A stretch of 64,000 bases of DNA from positions 62,001-126,000 of the forward strand of contig JAFSMO010000055.1 of the NCBI GenBank assembly GCA_017447865.1, read 5' to 3'. Numbering within the stretch: the stretch's first letter is position 1; each line of letters begins with the position of its first letter. The notes under the pieces are model-generated. The model was not told where the DNA came from. It did not search any database and saw only the letters and a program-made list of their open reading frames with translations. The stretch comes from Thermoguttaceae bacterium (GTDB lineage Bacteria; Planctomycetota; Planctomycetia; Pirellulales; Thermoguttaceae). Shown here in pieces: positions 1 to 9,724 of this stretch. The translations under genes and the position numbers were made by a program.

Positions 1-342
1 GCCGGCCCACTTGCGCACCGGGACGCGGTACTGCAGCACGGCGCAGACGTAGCCGCGCTCACGGAAGTACTCGGCCGTGTAGTAAAACGCGCCGGGATAA
101 ACGCTCAGGAACGCGTACCCGCCGCCAGGGAAAATGAGGAGGCATTTGCCGTTGGCCTTCGTCTTTTCAGGCAGAAAAACGTCCAGCATCGGGCACGTGA
201 CGTCGCGCGTCGCCTTGATCTTCTCCACGGATTCCGTCTCATTGGGTGCCAGACCGGGCCAGACCCGAACGTGAAAGTCCTGCGCCAACGCGAGCGTCGA
301 AAAAAGAAAGAGCAAAACGAGGGGAAAAACCGGTTTCATCAT
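1..342 (-). CDS. Secreted alpha/beta hydrolase (acetyl-xylan-esterase/BD-FAE-like), 5' part only
   Basis: The coding sequence begins at ATG 342 (a second in-frame ATG is at 339), with AAGGA upstream, and runs off the left edge, leaving 114 residues. Residues 1-21 form a signal peptide ending ALA-Q, so the product is exported. It then shows a PMLDVFLPE strand and the oxyanion-hole-like segment LIFPGGGY (about residues 69-76), followed by a helix and the strand VCAVLQYRVP. This is the usual start of alpha/beta hydrolases annotated as BD-FAE or acetyl xylan esterase in Planctomycetota. The catalytic Ser/Asp/His lie outside the window, so the exact substrate cannot be read. Its role in polysaccharide deacetylation is inferred from family and context. 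Confidence 0.75.
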   Translation of the reverse strand, partial: MMKPVFPLVLLFLFSTLALAQDFHVRVWPGLAPNETESVEKIKATRDVTCPMLDVFLPEKTKANGKCLLIFPGGGYAFLSVYPGAFYYTAEYFRERGYVCAVLQYRVPVRKWAG

Positions 343-390
343 GATCAGAAATCCTTGATTTGGAAGGGGAAAGGTGGGAAAAAAGGGACG

Positions 391-1446
391 CTACTGAACC
401 GCTGCGCCGCTGGCTGCGGAGCCGGACGCGCGCATCCCTTTGCAGTGGTGAACTTCCGGGTCCACGGAGTAGCTCAGGCGCTGGATCGAGCCGTCGCACA
501 TCGCCATGCCGCAGGAGCCGGCGTGAGCGCTCCCGAACATGAACCGGCCGCCGATGTACCCTTCGCGGTCCTGGTACGGAAGGCATCTGGTCCCGGAACT
601 GAGGGTGAACGTCGTGCCGTTCAGCTCGCCGCAGTAGGTCGAACGGATCACGTCGTGGTCCGCGCCGCAGTAGTGACTGTAATCGTCGCCGCCGGAACGG
701 CTCGAGCCGCTGTAGTACATGCTCTCGTAGCAGGCCGGCACGATGAAACGCTCGCCGACCAGGTACGTGTTGGAGGTCCCGTCACGCACGTCGCCGACCG
801 TCGTTTTGGAGTAGAGGTAAATCGTCCCCGTGTGCTTGGTCCCGAGTTGGGGCCAGCTTTTGGTGGAGCGGTACTTCGCGATGGTTGCCGTATCGGGCCC
901 GGCGTAGGAATAAACGGAGCCTTTCGAGTCGAGGTACGTACCGTAGCACGCGGCGTAATCGCTCTTGGTGCTCATCGACGGCTGCGTCCCGTTATAAAGC
1001 CCCTGCTGCAGGGTTTCGTAAAGTTTGCACGGCCGGCGGGACGGGCAGTGGAAAACCGCCAGCGGCGTGCTCATGACCGTCGCGGCGCCGGATTTTTGAG
1101 TGGCCGAGGGGGCTTCCGGCACGGCTCCGTCCGCGGGCATCTGGAAGAGCGCGTTCTGCTCGAGCATCGGAAGGATCGCGTAGCACCACGAGCCGGACTG
1201 CGTGTAACTGAACCCGCCCTCTGGGTCGCCCATCCAGTTGTAGCCGTAGCCACCGGACGGGTACGAACGCGAGGCGCTTTCCACGTTCAGCATCGCGAGC
1301 GAAAGGTTCTTCAGATTATTGCCGCACTGCATGACCCGGGCCGCCTCACGCGCCTGCTGGACCGCCGGCAGAAGGAGTCCGACCAGCATCCCAATGATGG
1401 CGATGACGACCAAAAGCTCAACGAGCGTAAAAGCGGAACGACGCAT
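391..1446 (-). CDS. DUF1559 domain prepilin-like protein
   Basis: A 351-residue protein. The start at 1446 is chosen because CGGAGGA lies 6 nt upstream and the class III prepilin leader begins right there ([19 protein letters not shown]). The first ~30 residues give the prepilin cleavage/methylation motif and one hydrophobic helix, followed by [11 protein letters not shown] and the DUF1559 body. The C-terminus has the typical [13 protein letters not shown] segment. DUF1559 proteins are expanded in Planctomycetota and thought to be type II/IV-pilus-like pseudopilins, but their roles are mostly unknown. Two more copies lie at 15088 and 23389. An upstream extension to 1506 is possible but has no leader logic. 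Confidence 0.9.
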   Translation of the reverse strand: MRRSAFTLVELLVVIAIIGMLVGLLLPAVQQAREAARVMQCGNNLKNLSLAMLNVESASRSYPSGGYGYNWMGDPEGGFSYTQSGSWCYAILPMLEQNALFQMPADGAVPEAPSATQKSGAATVMSTPLAVFHCPSRRPCKLYETLQQGLYNGTQPSMSTKSDYAACYGTYLDSKGSVYSYAGPDTATIAKYRSTKSWPQLGTKHTGTIYLYSKTTVGDVRDGTSNTYLVGERFIVPACYESMYYSGSSRSGGDDYSHYCGADHDVIRSTYCGELNGTTFTLSSGTRCLPYQDREGYIGGRFMFGSAHAGSCGMAMCDGSIQRLSYSVDPEVHHCKGMRASGSAASGAAVQ

Positions 1447-1477
1447 TTTTTCCTCCGGGGTCGAATTAAAATGGAAA

Positions 1478-3313
1478 TTAATCAAAAAGCCAATCGTCAA
1501 CGTCACCCGTTTTCTCTTTGACTTCTTCCTCGCTCATCGTGTCAGCGTCGTTGAATTCATCACGCAGACCCTGGCGCTCGCAGCCCTCGACGTAGATCGC
1601 CTTGTACGGACGCGCGGGGCAGATCGACTCGCAGCCGCCGCAGCCGATGCAGATCGATTCGTCCACGTGCGGGATGGTCAGGCCCTTTTCCGGGTCGCCG
1701 TACGGGATCATCGAGACCGCCTTGGTCGGGCAGTGCTCGTCGCAGGCGCCGCAGAACGTTCCGTCCACGGCCACCACGCAGTTTTCCTCGACGAAACGCA
1801 CGCGGCCCATCTGAACGCGGTTTTTGAAGTAGCGCATTTGCTCCGCCGGCGTTTTTTCCGGTTCCATCTTCCGTTCGGGTTTGCCCGGAACGTCCGATTC
1901 TTTCGGAGTTTCCTTGGGAGTCGACCGCTTTTCAGGATCCTCGTACAGAACCAGGAGATCGCCGCTTGGGGTTTCCATTTCGGCTATATCCATCCTGTGG
2001 GCTATGCCCAGAATATTGATCGCGCCGTTCGGGCAGACCTCCGAGCAGACGGTGCAGTCGTAATTGCAGAACGTGTTCGTGAAGTCCATGACCGGCGCGA
2101 ACATTCCCTTCACGCCGTACTCGAGGAAGGCCGGCTTGAGCACGTGCTGCGGGCATTTCGCGACGCAGAGATGGCACGCGGTACAGTGGTGAAGCAAGTG
2201 ACCGATGCTTCCCGCTCCCGGAGGGGCCACGGGGGTCTGGCGCGTCCAGGCGTGCTGGCCCGATTTGTACACTTTGTCGGGTTGAGGCTTCACCATGACC
2301 GTGTTGGCGACCACCGCCGCGGTTCCCGCCACGACCGGCACACTCGCCGCCATCGACGCCGTCGTGATGAGGAAATCACGCCGGGCCTGGGCTTTTTCGG
2401 CGTCCGATTTATGCGTAATTCCGCCTTCGGCTCCATTACCGCCTTTCATGGCAGGCAGAAAGCCGCCGATCGAGTAGGTCAGCGCGTCAAACTTGCACGA
2501 GCCGAGGCAGTTGAAGCAGTCCACGCAGCGGGAAGCGTCCACGGCTTTCCCCTTGGTGTTCATGCAGGACGATTTGCACTTTTGCGCGCACATCCCGCAG
2601 CTCTTGCACCTGGACGCGTCGATGCGGATGCGGAAGAGGGAAAAGCGGCTCAAAAGACCCAAAATCGTGCCGACCGGGCAGATCGTGTTGCACCACGTGC
2701 GGCCGGAACGCCACGCGAGGATCCCGATCACGGCGAGCGAACCGAGCGCGAGGCAGAAACTCCCGACCGAAAGCATCGCGTGGGAGTACGCAATGCGCGA
2801 GAAGTTGAGGCTCCCCTCCGTAACGAGGCACGAATTATTGATCAAAATGTAAACCGGGCGGAACACGCCGTTCGCGATGCGCCCGAAAATCGAGTACGGC
2901 TCTATCACGTAGAAAAGAAAGCCCAGCCCCACGTAACCGGCCCCAAACGCGACCAGGACGCCGGCCCAGCGCAGAAGCGGGAGCGGTTTCTTGTACCGGT
3001 ACTTTTTCCCGCCCGGCATTCGTTTGGAAAGCCACGAGATGAAGTCCTGCAGAATCCCAAGCGGGCAGATGACCGAGCAGTACAGACGCCCGAAAAGGAA
3101 CGTCACGGCCAGAATCGCCAGCACGACCCAGTGCGCGTGGTGCAGAAGCGCCGGGAAGAACTGGATCTTCTCGAGCCAGCTCCCCTGACCGACGGTCAAC
3201 CCGTCCGGGTTTTGTGCCGTTCCGAGAAACGCCTGCGTCCAATCGAAGAAAAAAAGCGTGATCGCCGCAAGCATGGCGACGGCGAAAATGATTCGGAGGG
3301 TTTTAAGTATCAT
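1478..3313 (-). CDS. NapH/NapG-like membrane polyferredoxin (4Fe-4S) with internal Tat-like motif
   Basis: A 611-residue protein starting at ATG 3313 (AAAGGA upstream). The N-terminal ~230 residues hold several membrane helices and the NapH/MauN-type segments CSVICPLG and CNTICPVG. A cytoplasmic ferredoxin module follows ([22 protein letters not shown]). Near residue 308 comes [15 protein letters not shown], which resembles a Tat signal, and then a NapG-like part with four more Cys clusters ([42 protein letters not shown]). The layout therefore looks like NapH joined to NapG in one chain, probably moving electrons from quinol to an unidentified acceptor. No nap genes adjoin it. Residues ~288-301 are encoded by a palindromic repeat (see the repeat at 2411). 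The gap to the next minus-strand gene is 31 nt. Confidence 0.85.
   Translation of the reverse strand: MILKTLRIIFAVAMLAAITLFFFDWTQAFLGTAQNPDGLTVGQGSWLEKIQFFPALLHHAHWVVLAILAVTFLFGRLYCSVICPLGILQDFISWLSKRMPGGKKYRYKKPLPLLRWAGVLVAFGAGYVGLGFLFYVIEPYSIFGRIANGVFRPVYILINNSCLVTEGSLNFSRIAYSHAMLSVGSFCLALGSLAVIGILAWRSGRTWCNTICPVGTILGLLSRFSLFRIRIDASRCKSCGMCAQKCKSSCMNTKGKAVDASRCVDCFNCLGSCKFDALTYSIGGFLPAMKGGNGAEGGITHKSDAEKAQARRDFLITTASMAASVPVVAGTAAVVANTVMVKPQPDKVYKSGQHAWTRQTPVAPPGAGSIGHLLHHCTACHLCVAKCPQHVLKPAFLEYGVKGMFAPVMDFTNTFCNYDCTVCSEVCPNGAINILGIAHRMDIAEMETPSGDLLVLYEDPEKRSTPKETPKESDVPGKPERKMEPEKTPAEQMRYFKNRVQMGRVRFVEENCVVAVDGTFCGACDEHCPTKAVSMIPYGDPEKGLTIPHVDESICIGCGGCESICPARPYKAIYVEGCERQGLRDEFNDADTMSEEEVKEKTGDVDDWLFD
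2411..2451. repeat. Palindromic repeat copy inside a coding sequence
   Basis: The + strand reads GCGTAATTCCG, then CCTTCGG, then CTCCATTACCGCC, nearly matching the units of the intergenic array at 11038-11289. It adds about 14 residues ([13 protein letters not shown] and neighbours) between the ferredoxin module and the Tat-like motif of the polyferredoxin, and keeps the frame open. Confidence 0.75.
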
Positions 3314-3370
3314 TTTGGGTCCTTTGACTCTCTGAAAGTTAAGAACGTTTTCAATCAAACGGGCGAAAAT

Positions 3371-5293
3371 CTACCCGGAAAGTTTTTCGATCGCGGCCAG
3401 GATCCCGCTCGCGTCCAGCCCGACCTCGGCGAGCTGCTCCGCCCGGGTGGCGTGCTGGATGAAACGGTCCGGAATGCCCAGCCGGATGATCCGCGGCGAC
3501 GTGGGCCAGTCCTCCGGGTGAAGGTCCTGCGCGTCGTTCGCCATTTCCAAAACCGCGGAGCCGGCGCCGCCGATCCTGCACCCTTCCTCCACCGTGAGCG
3601 TCCACGCGCTTTGGCGGATGAGCGGAAGAAGCGTTTCCTCGTCCAGCGGCTTGAGGAAGCGCAGATTCACGACCGTGATGGAACGGTCCCCGCGCTGACG
3701 CACGGCCTCGAGCGCTTCCGCCGCCTGAACGCCCGTCGCGAGGATCAGCCCGCCGCCGGGGGTTCCCGCCTGCAAAATCTCGCACTTGCCCAACCGGACC
3801 GGCTGACGTTCCACGCCGGTAATTTTCGGGGCCTGGGTCTTGGAGTAGCGAATCGTGACCGGGCCGGTGTGGGTAACCGCCAGCTCGAGCAGTCCGTTCA
3901 GGTCGTACTCGTCGCACGGGGCGGTGATCGTCAGGTTCGGGAAGATGCGCAGGTACGCCAGATCGTACGCGCCGTGGTGCGTCGGGCCGTCCGCGCCGAC
4001 CAGTCCCGCCCGGTCCATCAGGAGCGTCACGGGAAGATTCTGGAGGGAAACTTCCTGGAAAATGTGGTCGAACGCCCGCTGGAGGAACGTGCTGTAAATG
4101 TCCACGACGGGCCGCAGGCCAGCCTTGGCCATCCCCGAGGCGAGGACGACCGCGTGCGACTCGCAGATCCCCACGTCGAAGAAACGGTCCGGGAATTCCT
4201 TCCGGATCAGCTCCAGCTTGTTCCCCTGGCACATCGCGGCCGTAATCACCACGACGTGCGGGTCGCGCTCCATCAACTCCCGGATCTTCTCGCTGGCGAG
4301 CGCCGTGTACGAGTGGTCCGGCTTCGTTTCGCACTCGGGAAGCGTCACCCCCTGCACCATCGCGGGATTCGGAGCGTGGTAACTGGCCGGGTCCTCTTCT
4401 GCGGGCGTGAAACCGTGGCCTTTTTGCGTCAGAACGTGAAGCAGGACGGGGCATTTAAACTGGCGCGCCATACGGAGGAATTTCTGCATCTGGCGAATGT
4501 CGTGCCCGTCCACGGGGCCGATGTAGCGGATCCCCAGCTCCTCGAAAAGCATCCCGCCCGAAACGCAGGCTTTGAACGCCATTTTCAGGTCGTGGAATTT
4601 GCTCCGGATCCCCTTCCCAACGACCGGAATGTTCTGGACCATCTGCTTCAGGTCGGCCTTCATTTCGGTGTAGAACGGGTTCATGCGCAGGGAGTCCAGG
4701 TACTGGCCGAAACTTCCGACGCGGGGGCAGATCGCCATTTTATTGTCGTTCAGGATCACCGTGATGTTCTTGCGCAGCTCGCCGAGATGGTTCAGCCCCT
4801 CGAAAACCACGCCGCTGGTGAAGGAGCCGTCCCCAATGACCGCCACAACGTGGCGCCGGGGTTCATCTTCCGCCGCCTCATTGATCACACGGAGAAGATC
4901 GTCGCCGCAGCGCAAACCAAGCGCGGAGGAAATGCTGCATCCGGCGTGGCCCGTCATGAAAAGGTCGTAAATGCTCTCTTCCGGGTTCGGGTAGCCCATC
5001 AGCCCGCCGCGCGTGCGGATCGTCGAAAACTGCGGGTAACGCCCCGTCACGAGTTTGTGCGGGTACGACTGGTGCCCCACGTCCCAAATGAGCCGATCGT
5101 ATGAGAAATCAAAGACGGAGTGAAGCGCAAGCGTGAGTTCCACCACCCCCAAATTGGACGCGAAATGCGCAGACCGCTGCGCGACCACGGAGCAGATCGC
5201 CTGGCGAATTTCGGCCGCCAGTTGATTCAGCTCCGGGACGGAAAGCCCTTTCAGGTCTTGAGGGGATTGAATATTGGGAAGCAGTGGAGGCAT
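3371..5293 (-). CDS. dxs: 1-deoxy-D-xylulose-5-phosphate synthase
   Basis: A 640-residue thiamine-diphosphate enzyme that condenses pyruvate with glyceraldehyde 3-phosphate, the first step of the MEP isoprenoid pathway, in the cytoplasm. Visible marks are SNLGVVELTLALH, WDVGHQSYPHK (~70-80), the TPP/Mg motif GDG(SFTSG) at 154-156 with NDN at 182-184, the pyrimidine-binding domain with DRAGLVGADGPTHHG, and the C-terminal transketolase domain. Length is normal for the family. The motif GDGSFTSG departs from the usual GDGALTGG, but the Asp and Asn ligands remain. The start at 5293 has no clear Shine-Dalgarno sequence. It lies 57 nt upstream of the polyferredoxin gene on the same strand, possibly one transcript. 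Confidence 0.96.
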   Translation of the reverse strand: MPPLLPNIQSPQDLKGLSVPELNQLAAEIRQAICSVVAQRSAHFASNLGVVELTLALHSVFDFSYDRLIWDVGHQSYPHKLVTGRYPQFSTIRTRGGLMGYPNPEESIYDLFMTGHAGCSISSALGLRCGDDLLRVINEAAEDEPRRHVVAVIGDGSFTSGVVFEGLNHLGELRKNITVILNDNKMAICPRVGSFGQYLDSLRMNPFYTEMKADLKQMVQNIPVVGKGIRSKFHDLKMAFKACVSGGMLFEELGIRYIGPVDGHDIRQMQKFLRMARQFKCPVLLHVLTQKGHGFTPAEEDPASYHAPNPAMVQGVTLPECETKPDHSYTALASEKIRELMERDPHVVVITAAMCQGNKLELIRKEFPDRFFDVGICESHAVVLASGMAKAGLRPVVDIYSTFLQRAFDHIFQEVSLQNLPVTLLMDRAGLVGADGPTHHGAYDLAYLRIFPNLTITAPCDEYDLNGLLELAVTHTGPVTIRYSKTQAPKITGVERQPVRLGKCEILQAGTPGGGLILATGVQAAEALEAVRQRGDRSITVVNLRFLKPLDEETLLPLIRQSAWTLTVEEGCRIGGAGSAVLEMANDAQDLHPEDWPTSPRIIRLGIPDRFIQHATRAEQLAEVGLDASGILAAIEKLSG

Positions 5294-5390
5294 GATGAGG
5301 GAAAAGGTGAATTACGGGAAAGGAGCCGCGCAGGCCCTCCCAATTTGAACGGACCGACGCGCAGGCCGGTCCTAAAAAATCTAACGGTCT

Positions 5391-5413
5391 AAAAATCTTC
5401 CGGTCCTCCGGAA
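5391..5413 (-). terminator. Intrinsic terminator of ftsH
   Basis: Read on the minus strand directly after the ftsH stop codon: TTCCGG, loop AGGA, CCGGAA, then GATTTTT. This is a compact hairpin with a T run. Confidence 0.7.
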
Positions 5414-7690
5414 CTACTTCTTTTTTCTGTAGGCGGGCGGGCCGAGAATTTCCTCGATCTGCGACTCGTCCAGCTCCTCGCGGATGATCAGCGCCTGGGC
5501 CAGCGCGTCCAGCATGTTGCGGTTTTCACCCAGGAGGGCTTCCACCTGCTGCGACGTGTCGTTCAGGATCCGCATGATCTCCTCGTCGATGATCTGGGCC
5601 GTTTTGTCGCTGAAATTCCGCTGCTGGGACATTTCTTTCCCAAGGAACGGATGCTCGCCGCCGGTGATGAAGGCCGCGGGTCCGATGCGCTGGCTCATGC
5701 CCCACGCAGAGACCATTTTCTGCACGATTTCCGTCGCCCGTTCCAGGTCGTTGGCCGCGCCGGCGTTCAGCTCGTTGAAAACGAGTTTTTCCGCTTCGCG
5801 CCCGCCGAGCATCATCTTCAGTTTGGCGTGGATCTCGCGCTGGGAGTGCATCAGGCGGTCTTCCTCCGGGACGCTCCACGTCACGCCGAGGGCCCGGCCG
5901 CGTGGAATCACGGAGACTTTGCTCACGCGGTCACATTCCGGCGTAAGCCACGCGACGAGCGTGTGCCCCGCCTCGTGGTACGCGGTCTTTTCTTTCTCTT
6001 CGTCGCTGATGATCTCTTCACGCTTCGCGCCCATCAGGACTTTATCAATCGCATAGTAGAAATCGTTCATGCCCACATTTTCGCGATCGTACCGGCACGC
6101 CCAAAGGGCCGCTTCGTTCACGATGTTGCGAATGTCCGCGCCGGTCAGACCGGTCGTCATGGCGGCCAGGCGCTCAAAGTCCACGTTGTTGTTGAGCGGG
6201 ACTTTCCGCGTATGCACCTTGAAGAGCTGAATGCGGTCTTTGTGCACGGGACGGTCCACCGTGACGTGACGGTCGAAACGGCCGGGACGCAGAAGCGCCG
6301 GGTCCAGAACGTCCGGCCGGTTGGTGGCCGCGATGACGATCACCACGTCGGTCGTGGCGAAACCGTCCATTTCGCTCAGGATCTGGTTCAGGGTCTGCTC
6401 GCGCTCGTCGTTTCCGCCGCCCAGACCGGTTCCGCGCTGGCGGCCGATCGCGTCGATCTCGTCGATGAACAAAATCGCAGGGGCGTTGGAGCGCGCCACG
6501 TCGAACATGTCGCGGACCCGGCTCGCGCCGACGCCGACGACCATCTGGATGAAATCGGAAGCGTTGATGGAGTAAAACGCGACTCCCGCCTCACCCGCAA
6601 TGGCGCGGGCTAGGAGGGTTTTACCGGTACCGGGAGGGCCGAACATCAAAACGCCCTTGGGGATCCGCGCGCCGAGACGCTCGAATTTTTCGGGATGCTT
6701 CAGGAAATCCACGATTTCGGAAAGGTCCTCCTTCACGGATTTCAGCCCCGCCACGTCGGCAAAGGTCACGGCATCATCGCCCCCCTGGAAACGTTTGGCC
6801 GGGCTTTTGCTGAAACCGAACATGGGACCGCCGCCAAGTTGGTCACGGGTACGGCGGAACTGCATCCAGATGCTTCCGACCAGGATGATCGTCACGATGA
6901 TCGAAATGAGCATCATGTAACCGACCGCGTCGAGCGATTCCTTCACGTTATATTTGTCGCCGACCTTTTCACGGATTTTTTTGTCCAGTTCGCCGCCCGC
7001 CTCAAGGACCGACGGAAGGGTGGTGGTGAATTTTTTCCCGAGACGAGTTTTTTTGCCAGTTCCGGATTTGGACCCGGCTCCGGGTTTGGTTTCGGCTTCG
7101 GGTTTGGTTTCGGCTTCGGGTTTGGTTTCGGCTTCGGGGCTGGATTCGGCTTCGGGTTTAGTCTCGGCTTCGGGCTGGGACTCGGTTTTGGCTTCGGAAT
7201 CCTCAGTCTGCGCGGATTTCGTTTCGGAATCTGCGTCCGGGGAATCTTTCTTTTCGGAAGGAGAAGATGGAGCTCGGGAAACCACGGAATTGTCCGGAGC
7301 AAACGGCGGATCCACGAATTCGCCGGAGACTTTGTTCGCGTCAATGGTCACTTTGGCGATGTTCCCGGCATCAAGCTGTTCGAGGAAGAAACCGTAATTG
7401 ATCGGTGCGGATTTGGTCGCATTTCCCATGAAATACCATGCTAAAGCCGCAACGACTCCAATGATGAGCAGCATGAACATCGTGTTGGACTGTGGCGAAT
7501 CATCCTGGCTGGACTTTTCGGAATCCGGAAGGCCGTCGCGAACATCATAAACGGGTTTCTTTTTTTCGGGATCAGGCGTTCCTTCGTCCTTTTCCTTCGG
7601 CGGTTCAGACGGTTTCTCCGAATCGTTCTGAGGAATTTCATCTTGTGGACCGGGTTCGTCCTGGATATTATTTTTTTCTGGTTCTGTCAT
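5414..7690 (-). CDS. ftsH: ATP-dependent zinc metalloprotease FtsH
   Basis: A 758-residue membrane AAA+ protease that degrades misassembled membrane proteins and regulatory proteins. In order: an unusually long acidic cytoplasmic N-tail (~70 residues), a first membrane helix, a periplasmic domain, a second helix near residue 260, the AAA module with Walker A GPPGTGKT, Walker [11 protein letters not shown], arginine-finger region RPGRFDRH, and the zinc protease motif HEAGH with the later Asp ligand in ANDLERAT. The periplasmic part contains an insertion of PEAETK-type repeats. ATG 7690 was chosen; TTG 7699 in frame is an alternative. A terminator follows the stop and a promoter precedes the gene. 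Confidence 0.96.
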   Translation of the reverse strand: MTEPEKNNIQDEPGPQDEIPQNDSEKPSEPPKEKDEGTPDPEKKKPVYDVRDGLPDSEKSSQDDSPQSNTMFMLLIIGVVAALAWYFMGNATKSAPINYGFFLEQLDAGNIAKVTIDANKVSGEFVDPPFAPDNSVVSRAPSSPSEKKDSPDADSETKSAQTEDSEAKTESQPEAETKPEAESSPEAETKPEAETKPEAETKPGAGSKSGTGKKTRLGKKFTTTLPSVLEAGGELDKKIREKVGDKYNVKESLDAVGYMMLISIIVTIILVGSIWMQFRRTRDQLGGGPMFGFSKSPAKRFQGGDDAVTFADVAGLKSVKEDLSEIVDFLKHPEKFERLGARIPKGVLMFGPPGTGKTLLARAIAGEAGVAFYSINASDFIQMVVGVGASRVRDMFDVARSNAPAILFIDEIDAIGRQRGTGLGGGNDEREQTLNQILSEMDGFATTDVVIVIAATNRPDVLDPALLRPGRFDRHVTVDRPVHKDRIQLFKVHTRKVPLNNNVDFERLAAMTTGLTGADIRNIVNEAALWACRYDRENVGMNDFYYAIDKVLMGAKREEIISDEEKEKTAYHEAGHTLVAWLTPECDRVSKVSVIPRGRALGVTWSVPEEDRLMHSQREIHAKLKMMLGGREAEKLVFNELNAGAANDLERATEIVQKMVSAWGMSQRIGPAAFITGGEHPFLGKEMSQQRNFSDKTAQIIDEEIMRILNDTSQQVEALLGENRNMLDALAQALIIREELDESQIEEILGPPAYRKKK
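7080..7190 (-). repeat. 18-bp tandem repeats inside ftsH
   Basis: About five to six copies of an 18-bp unit (TCGGCTTCGGGTTTGGTT on the + strand) encode successive PEAETK-like hexapeptides in the periplasmic loop of FtsH. Copies at the edges are degenerate (PEAESS, PGAGSK). Confidence 0.8.
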
Positions 7691-8041
7691 TTCAATCAAA
7701 AAAAGAGTCTAAAACCAAGACTGCGAGAAAGGGCCCCCGCGGTCTGCGTAATTAGTCGATAATTAATTTACCATTTAGTCTATTTTACCCTATATTTTAA
7801 ATATTGTAAAGAGGCTGGCCCCCATAAAAATGGAATATTTTAGAATCTTTTTCAAAAAAGGTGGGGGGTTGAGAAAATTTTGACGCTAAAACCTGATAAA
7901 CCCGAAGTGGCCCCCCTTTATATTTAAAAATTTTGCAATATAATGAGGAATTAGGACGTTTAAATTCAGACCTGTTTTTTTCTCACGCATTGGTGTAAGC
8001 CGTGCTCCCCTTGCAGATCCTCCCTTTTTCCCGAGACTTCC
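7691..8041. other. Divergent intergenic region, no gene seen
   Basis: This 351-base AT-rich gap separates ftsH (minus) from the DUF1549 gene (plus). It holds the promoter listed at 7782 and a possible plus-strand -10 box TATAAT at 7939-7944 with a poor -35. A run of G at 7863 and a run of C at 7911 could pair over a long loop. No open frame with a ribosome site was found. Confidence 0.6.
7782..7810 (-). promoter_or_regulatory. Predicted sigma70 promoter for ftsH
   Basis: On the minus strand: TTTACA (7810-7805), 17-base spacer, TAAAAT (7787-7782), roughly 90 nt upstream of the ftsH start. Confidence 0.55.
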
Positions 8042-9667
8042 ATGAAAAATCTTCCCTTAATCGCTTTTTTGCTCTTTTTGCTCCCGGCTTTTGCATTCGC
8101 GGAAGAGGCGCAGCCCAAAGAACCGTTTGAAATTCAGGACGATTTCAAAGCGCTGAACGAAATCGACGGGGTGGTTTTGGCCGACCTCCAGAAGAAAGGG
8201 ATCCAGCCCGCGTTTTTAAGTTCCGACCCCGTTTTCCTGCGCCGGGTTTACCTCGACGTGACCGGAAAAATCCCGACGGTTGAGGAGGCCCGGGAGTTCC
8301 TGAAAAACGAGTCGCCGACCAAACGTGCCGAGCTGATCGACCGTCTGCTCGATTCGCCGCAGTACGCCGACTACTGGACGATGCGCTGGGCGGACTTTTT
8401 GCGCGTGAAGGCGGAATTTCCGATCAACCTCTGGCCGCACGCCACGGCGGTTTATTTTCGGTGGATCCACGAACAAATTGACCAAAACACGCCGTACGAC
8501 GTTTTAGCCCGCGACCTGCTCATGGGCCAGGGGAGCTGCTTCCGCGCGCCGTGCGCCAATTTTTACCGGGCGGTGGAGCGCAAGGAACCCGTCGAGCTGG
8601 CCAGTGTGGCCGTGCTGACTTTTCTGGGGGAGCGGACCGATTTGTGGCCCGAGGCGAAACGAAACGACGTGACGAAATTCTTCACGCGCGTGGCGTTCAA
8701 AGGCTCGGCCCAGTGGAAAGAGGAAATCGTTTACTGGGACTCCAAACCGCTCGACTCGCCCGAGGTCGTTTTCCCGGACGGCTCGAAAGGGACCGTTGGG
8801 CCGGGGCAGGACCCGCGCGAGGTTTTCATGAACTGGCTCGTTCGGCCGGAAAATCATGCTTTCAACCAGCAGATCGTCAACCGGCTCTGGTTCTGGCTCA
8901 TGGGCGTGGGAATCATCGACCCGCCGGACGATCTGCGCCAGATGTTCGCGGGCGCCCAGCCGCCGGCGTATCCGGGAGGCGGAAACCCGCCGATCAACGC
9001 GGAGCTCCTGAACGTTCTGGAGAAAAAACTCGTCGAAACGCACTACGATCTGAAGGCCGTCATGAAGTTCATCCTGAATTCGCGCACCTACCAGCAGTCC
9101 TCCATCCCGCGCGAAACGGCTGAAAATGCCGAAAAGGCCGTGAGGAATCTGGCGGTTTACCCCGTCCGGCGAATCGACGCGGAGGTCCTGCAGGACGTTT
9201 TCATCGACGTTTTCAACACCAAAATCAAGTACGTCAGCGAAGTCCCGGAGCCGTTTTCGTACGTCCCGGAGGGCGTCCGGACGGTCCAGCTTTACGACTC
9301 GGGCCTGACGAATCCGTTCCTGGAAATGTTCGGCCGCTCCACGCGCGACAGCGGCATGACGACCGACCGGAACCGGAGCGTGAACGAGGCGCAGCAAATG
9401 TTCCTCATGAACTCGAACGAAGTGAACACCTGGATGCTCCAGAACGTCCAGAACCGGATCCGGGAACTGGATAAAATCAAGACGAGACTGCCGGAACAGT
9501 TCGCAAAAGGCGCGCGCAATCTGGCCGAGACTTTGTGGCTCAAATTCCTCTCCCGCCATCCCACGGAACCTGAGATCGAGGCTTTCACCGAGGTGCTGAG
9601 GAGCCGGGACTCGAACGATGCCGTGTGGTTTTTGGTCAATTCAAGGGAATTTTTGTGTTTGCATTAA
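8042..9667 (+). CDS. DUF1549/DUF1553 domain secreted protein
   Basis: A 541-residue protein with a Sec signal peptide (residues 1-20, ending AFAFA-E). DUF1549 follows (FLRRVYLDVTGKIPT, LLDSPQYADYW) and then DUF1553 (LVRPENHAFNQQIVNRLW, RRIDAEVLQDV). In Planctomycetota such proteins are almost always encoded just upstream of a DUF1501 protein, as here (57-nt gap). They are abundant in marine and gut planctomycetes, with suspected but unproven roles in polysaccharide or cytochrome-linked metabolism. No haem CxxCH motif (PSCyt1) is present, so this is the short version lacking the N-terminal cytochrome module. The start is the only ATG before the signal peptide. Confidence 0.9.
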   Translation: MKNLPLIAFLLFLLPAFAFAEEAQPKEPFEIQDDFKALNEIDGVVLADLQKKGIQPAFLSSDPVFLRRVYLDVTGKIPTVEEAREFLKNESPTKRAELIDRLLDSPQYADYWTMRWADFLRVKAEFPINLWPHATAVYFRWIHEQIDQNTPYDVLARDLLMGQGSCFRAPCANFYRAVERKEPVELASVAVLTFLGERTDLWPEAKRNDVTKFFTRVAFKGSAQWKEEIVYWDSKPLDSPEVVFPDGSKGTVGPGQDPREVFMNWLVRPENHAFNQQIVNRLWFWLMGVGIIDPPDDLRQMFAGAQPPAYPGGGNPPINAELLNVLEKKLVETHYDLKAVMKFILNSRTYQQSSIPRETAENAEKAVRNLAVYPVRRIDAEVLQDVFIDVFNTKIKYVSEVPEPFSYVPEGVRTVQLYDSGLTNPFLEMFGRSTRDSGMTTDRNRSVNEAQQMFLMNSNEVNTWMLQNVQNRIRELDKIKTRLPEQFAKGARNLAETLWLKFLSRHPTEPEIEAFTEVLRSRDSNDAVWFLVNSREFLCLH

Positions 9668-9724
9668 AAAAGGGCCAGTCAACCCGGTCCTTCGAAATAA
9701 ATCGGAATAAAAAGGAGCGTGAAA

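Noticed and set aside
1319-5104. Long open frame on the plus strand opposite the polyferredoxin and dxs genes
   Set aside because: It is antisense to well-supported genes, has arginine/histidine-rich composition typical of GC-driven shadow frames, and shows no domain.
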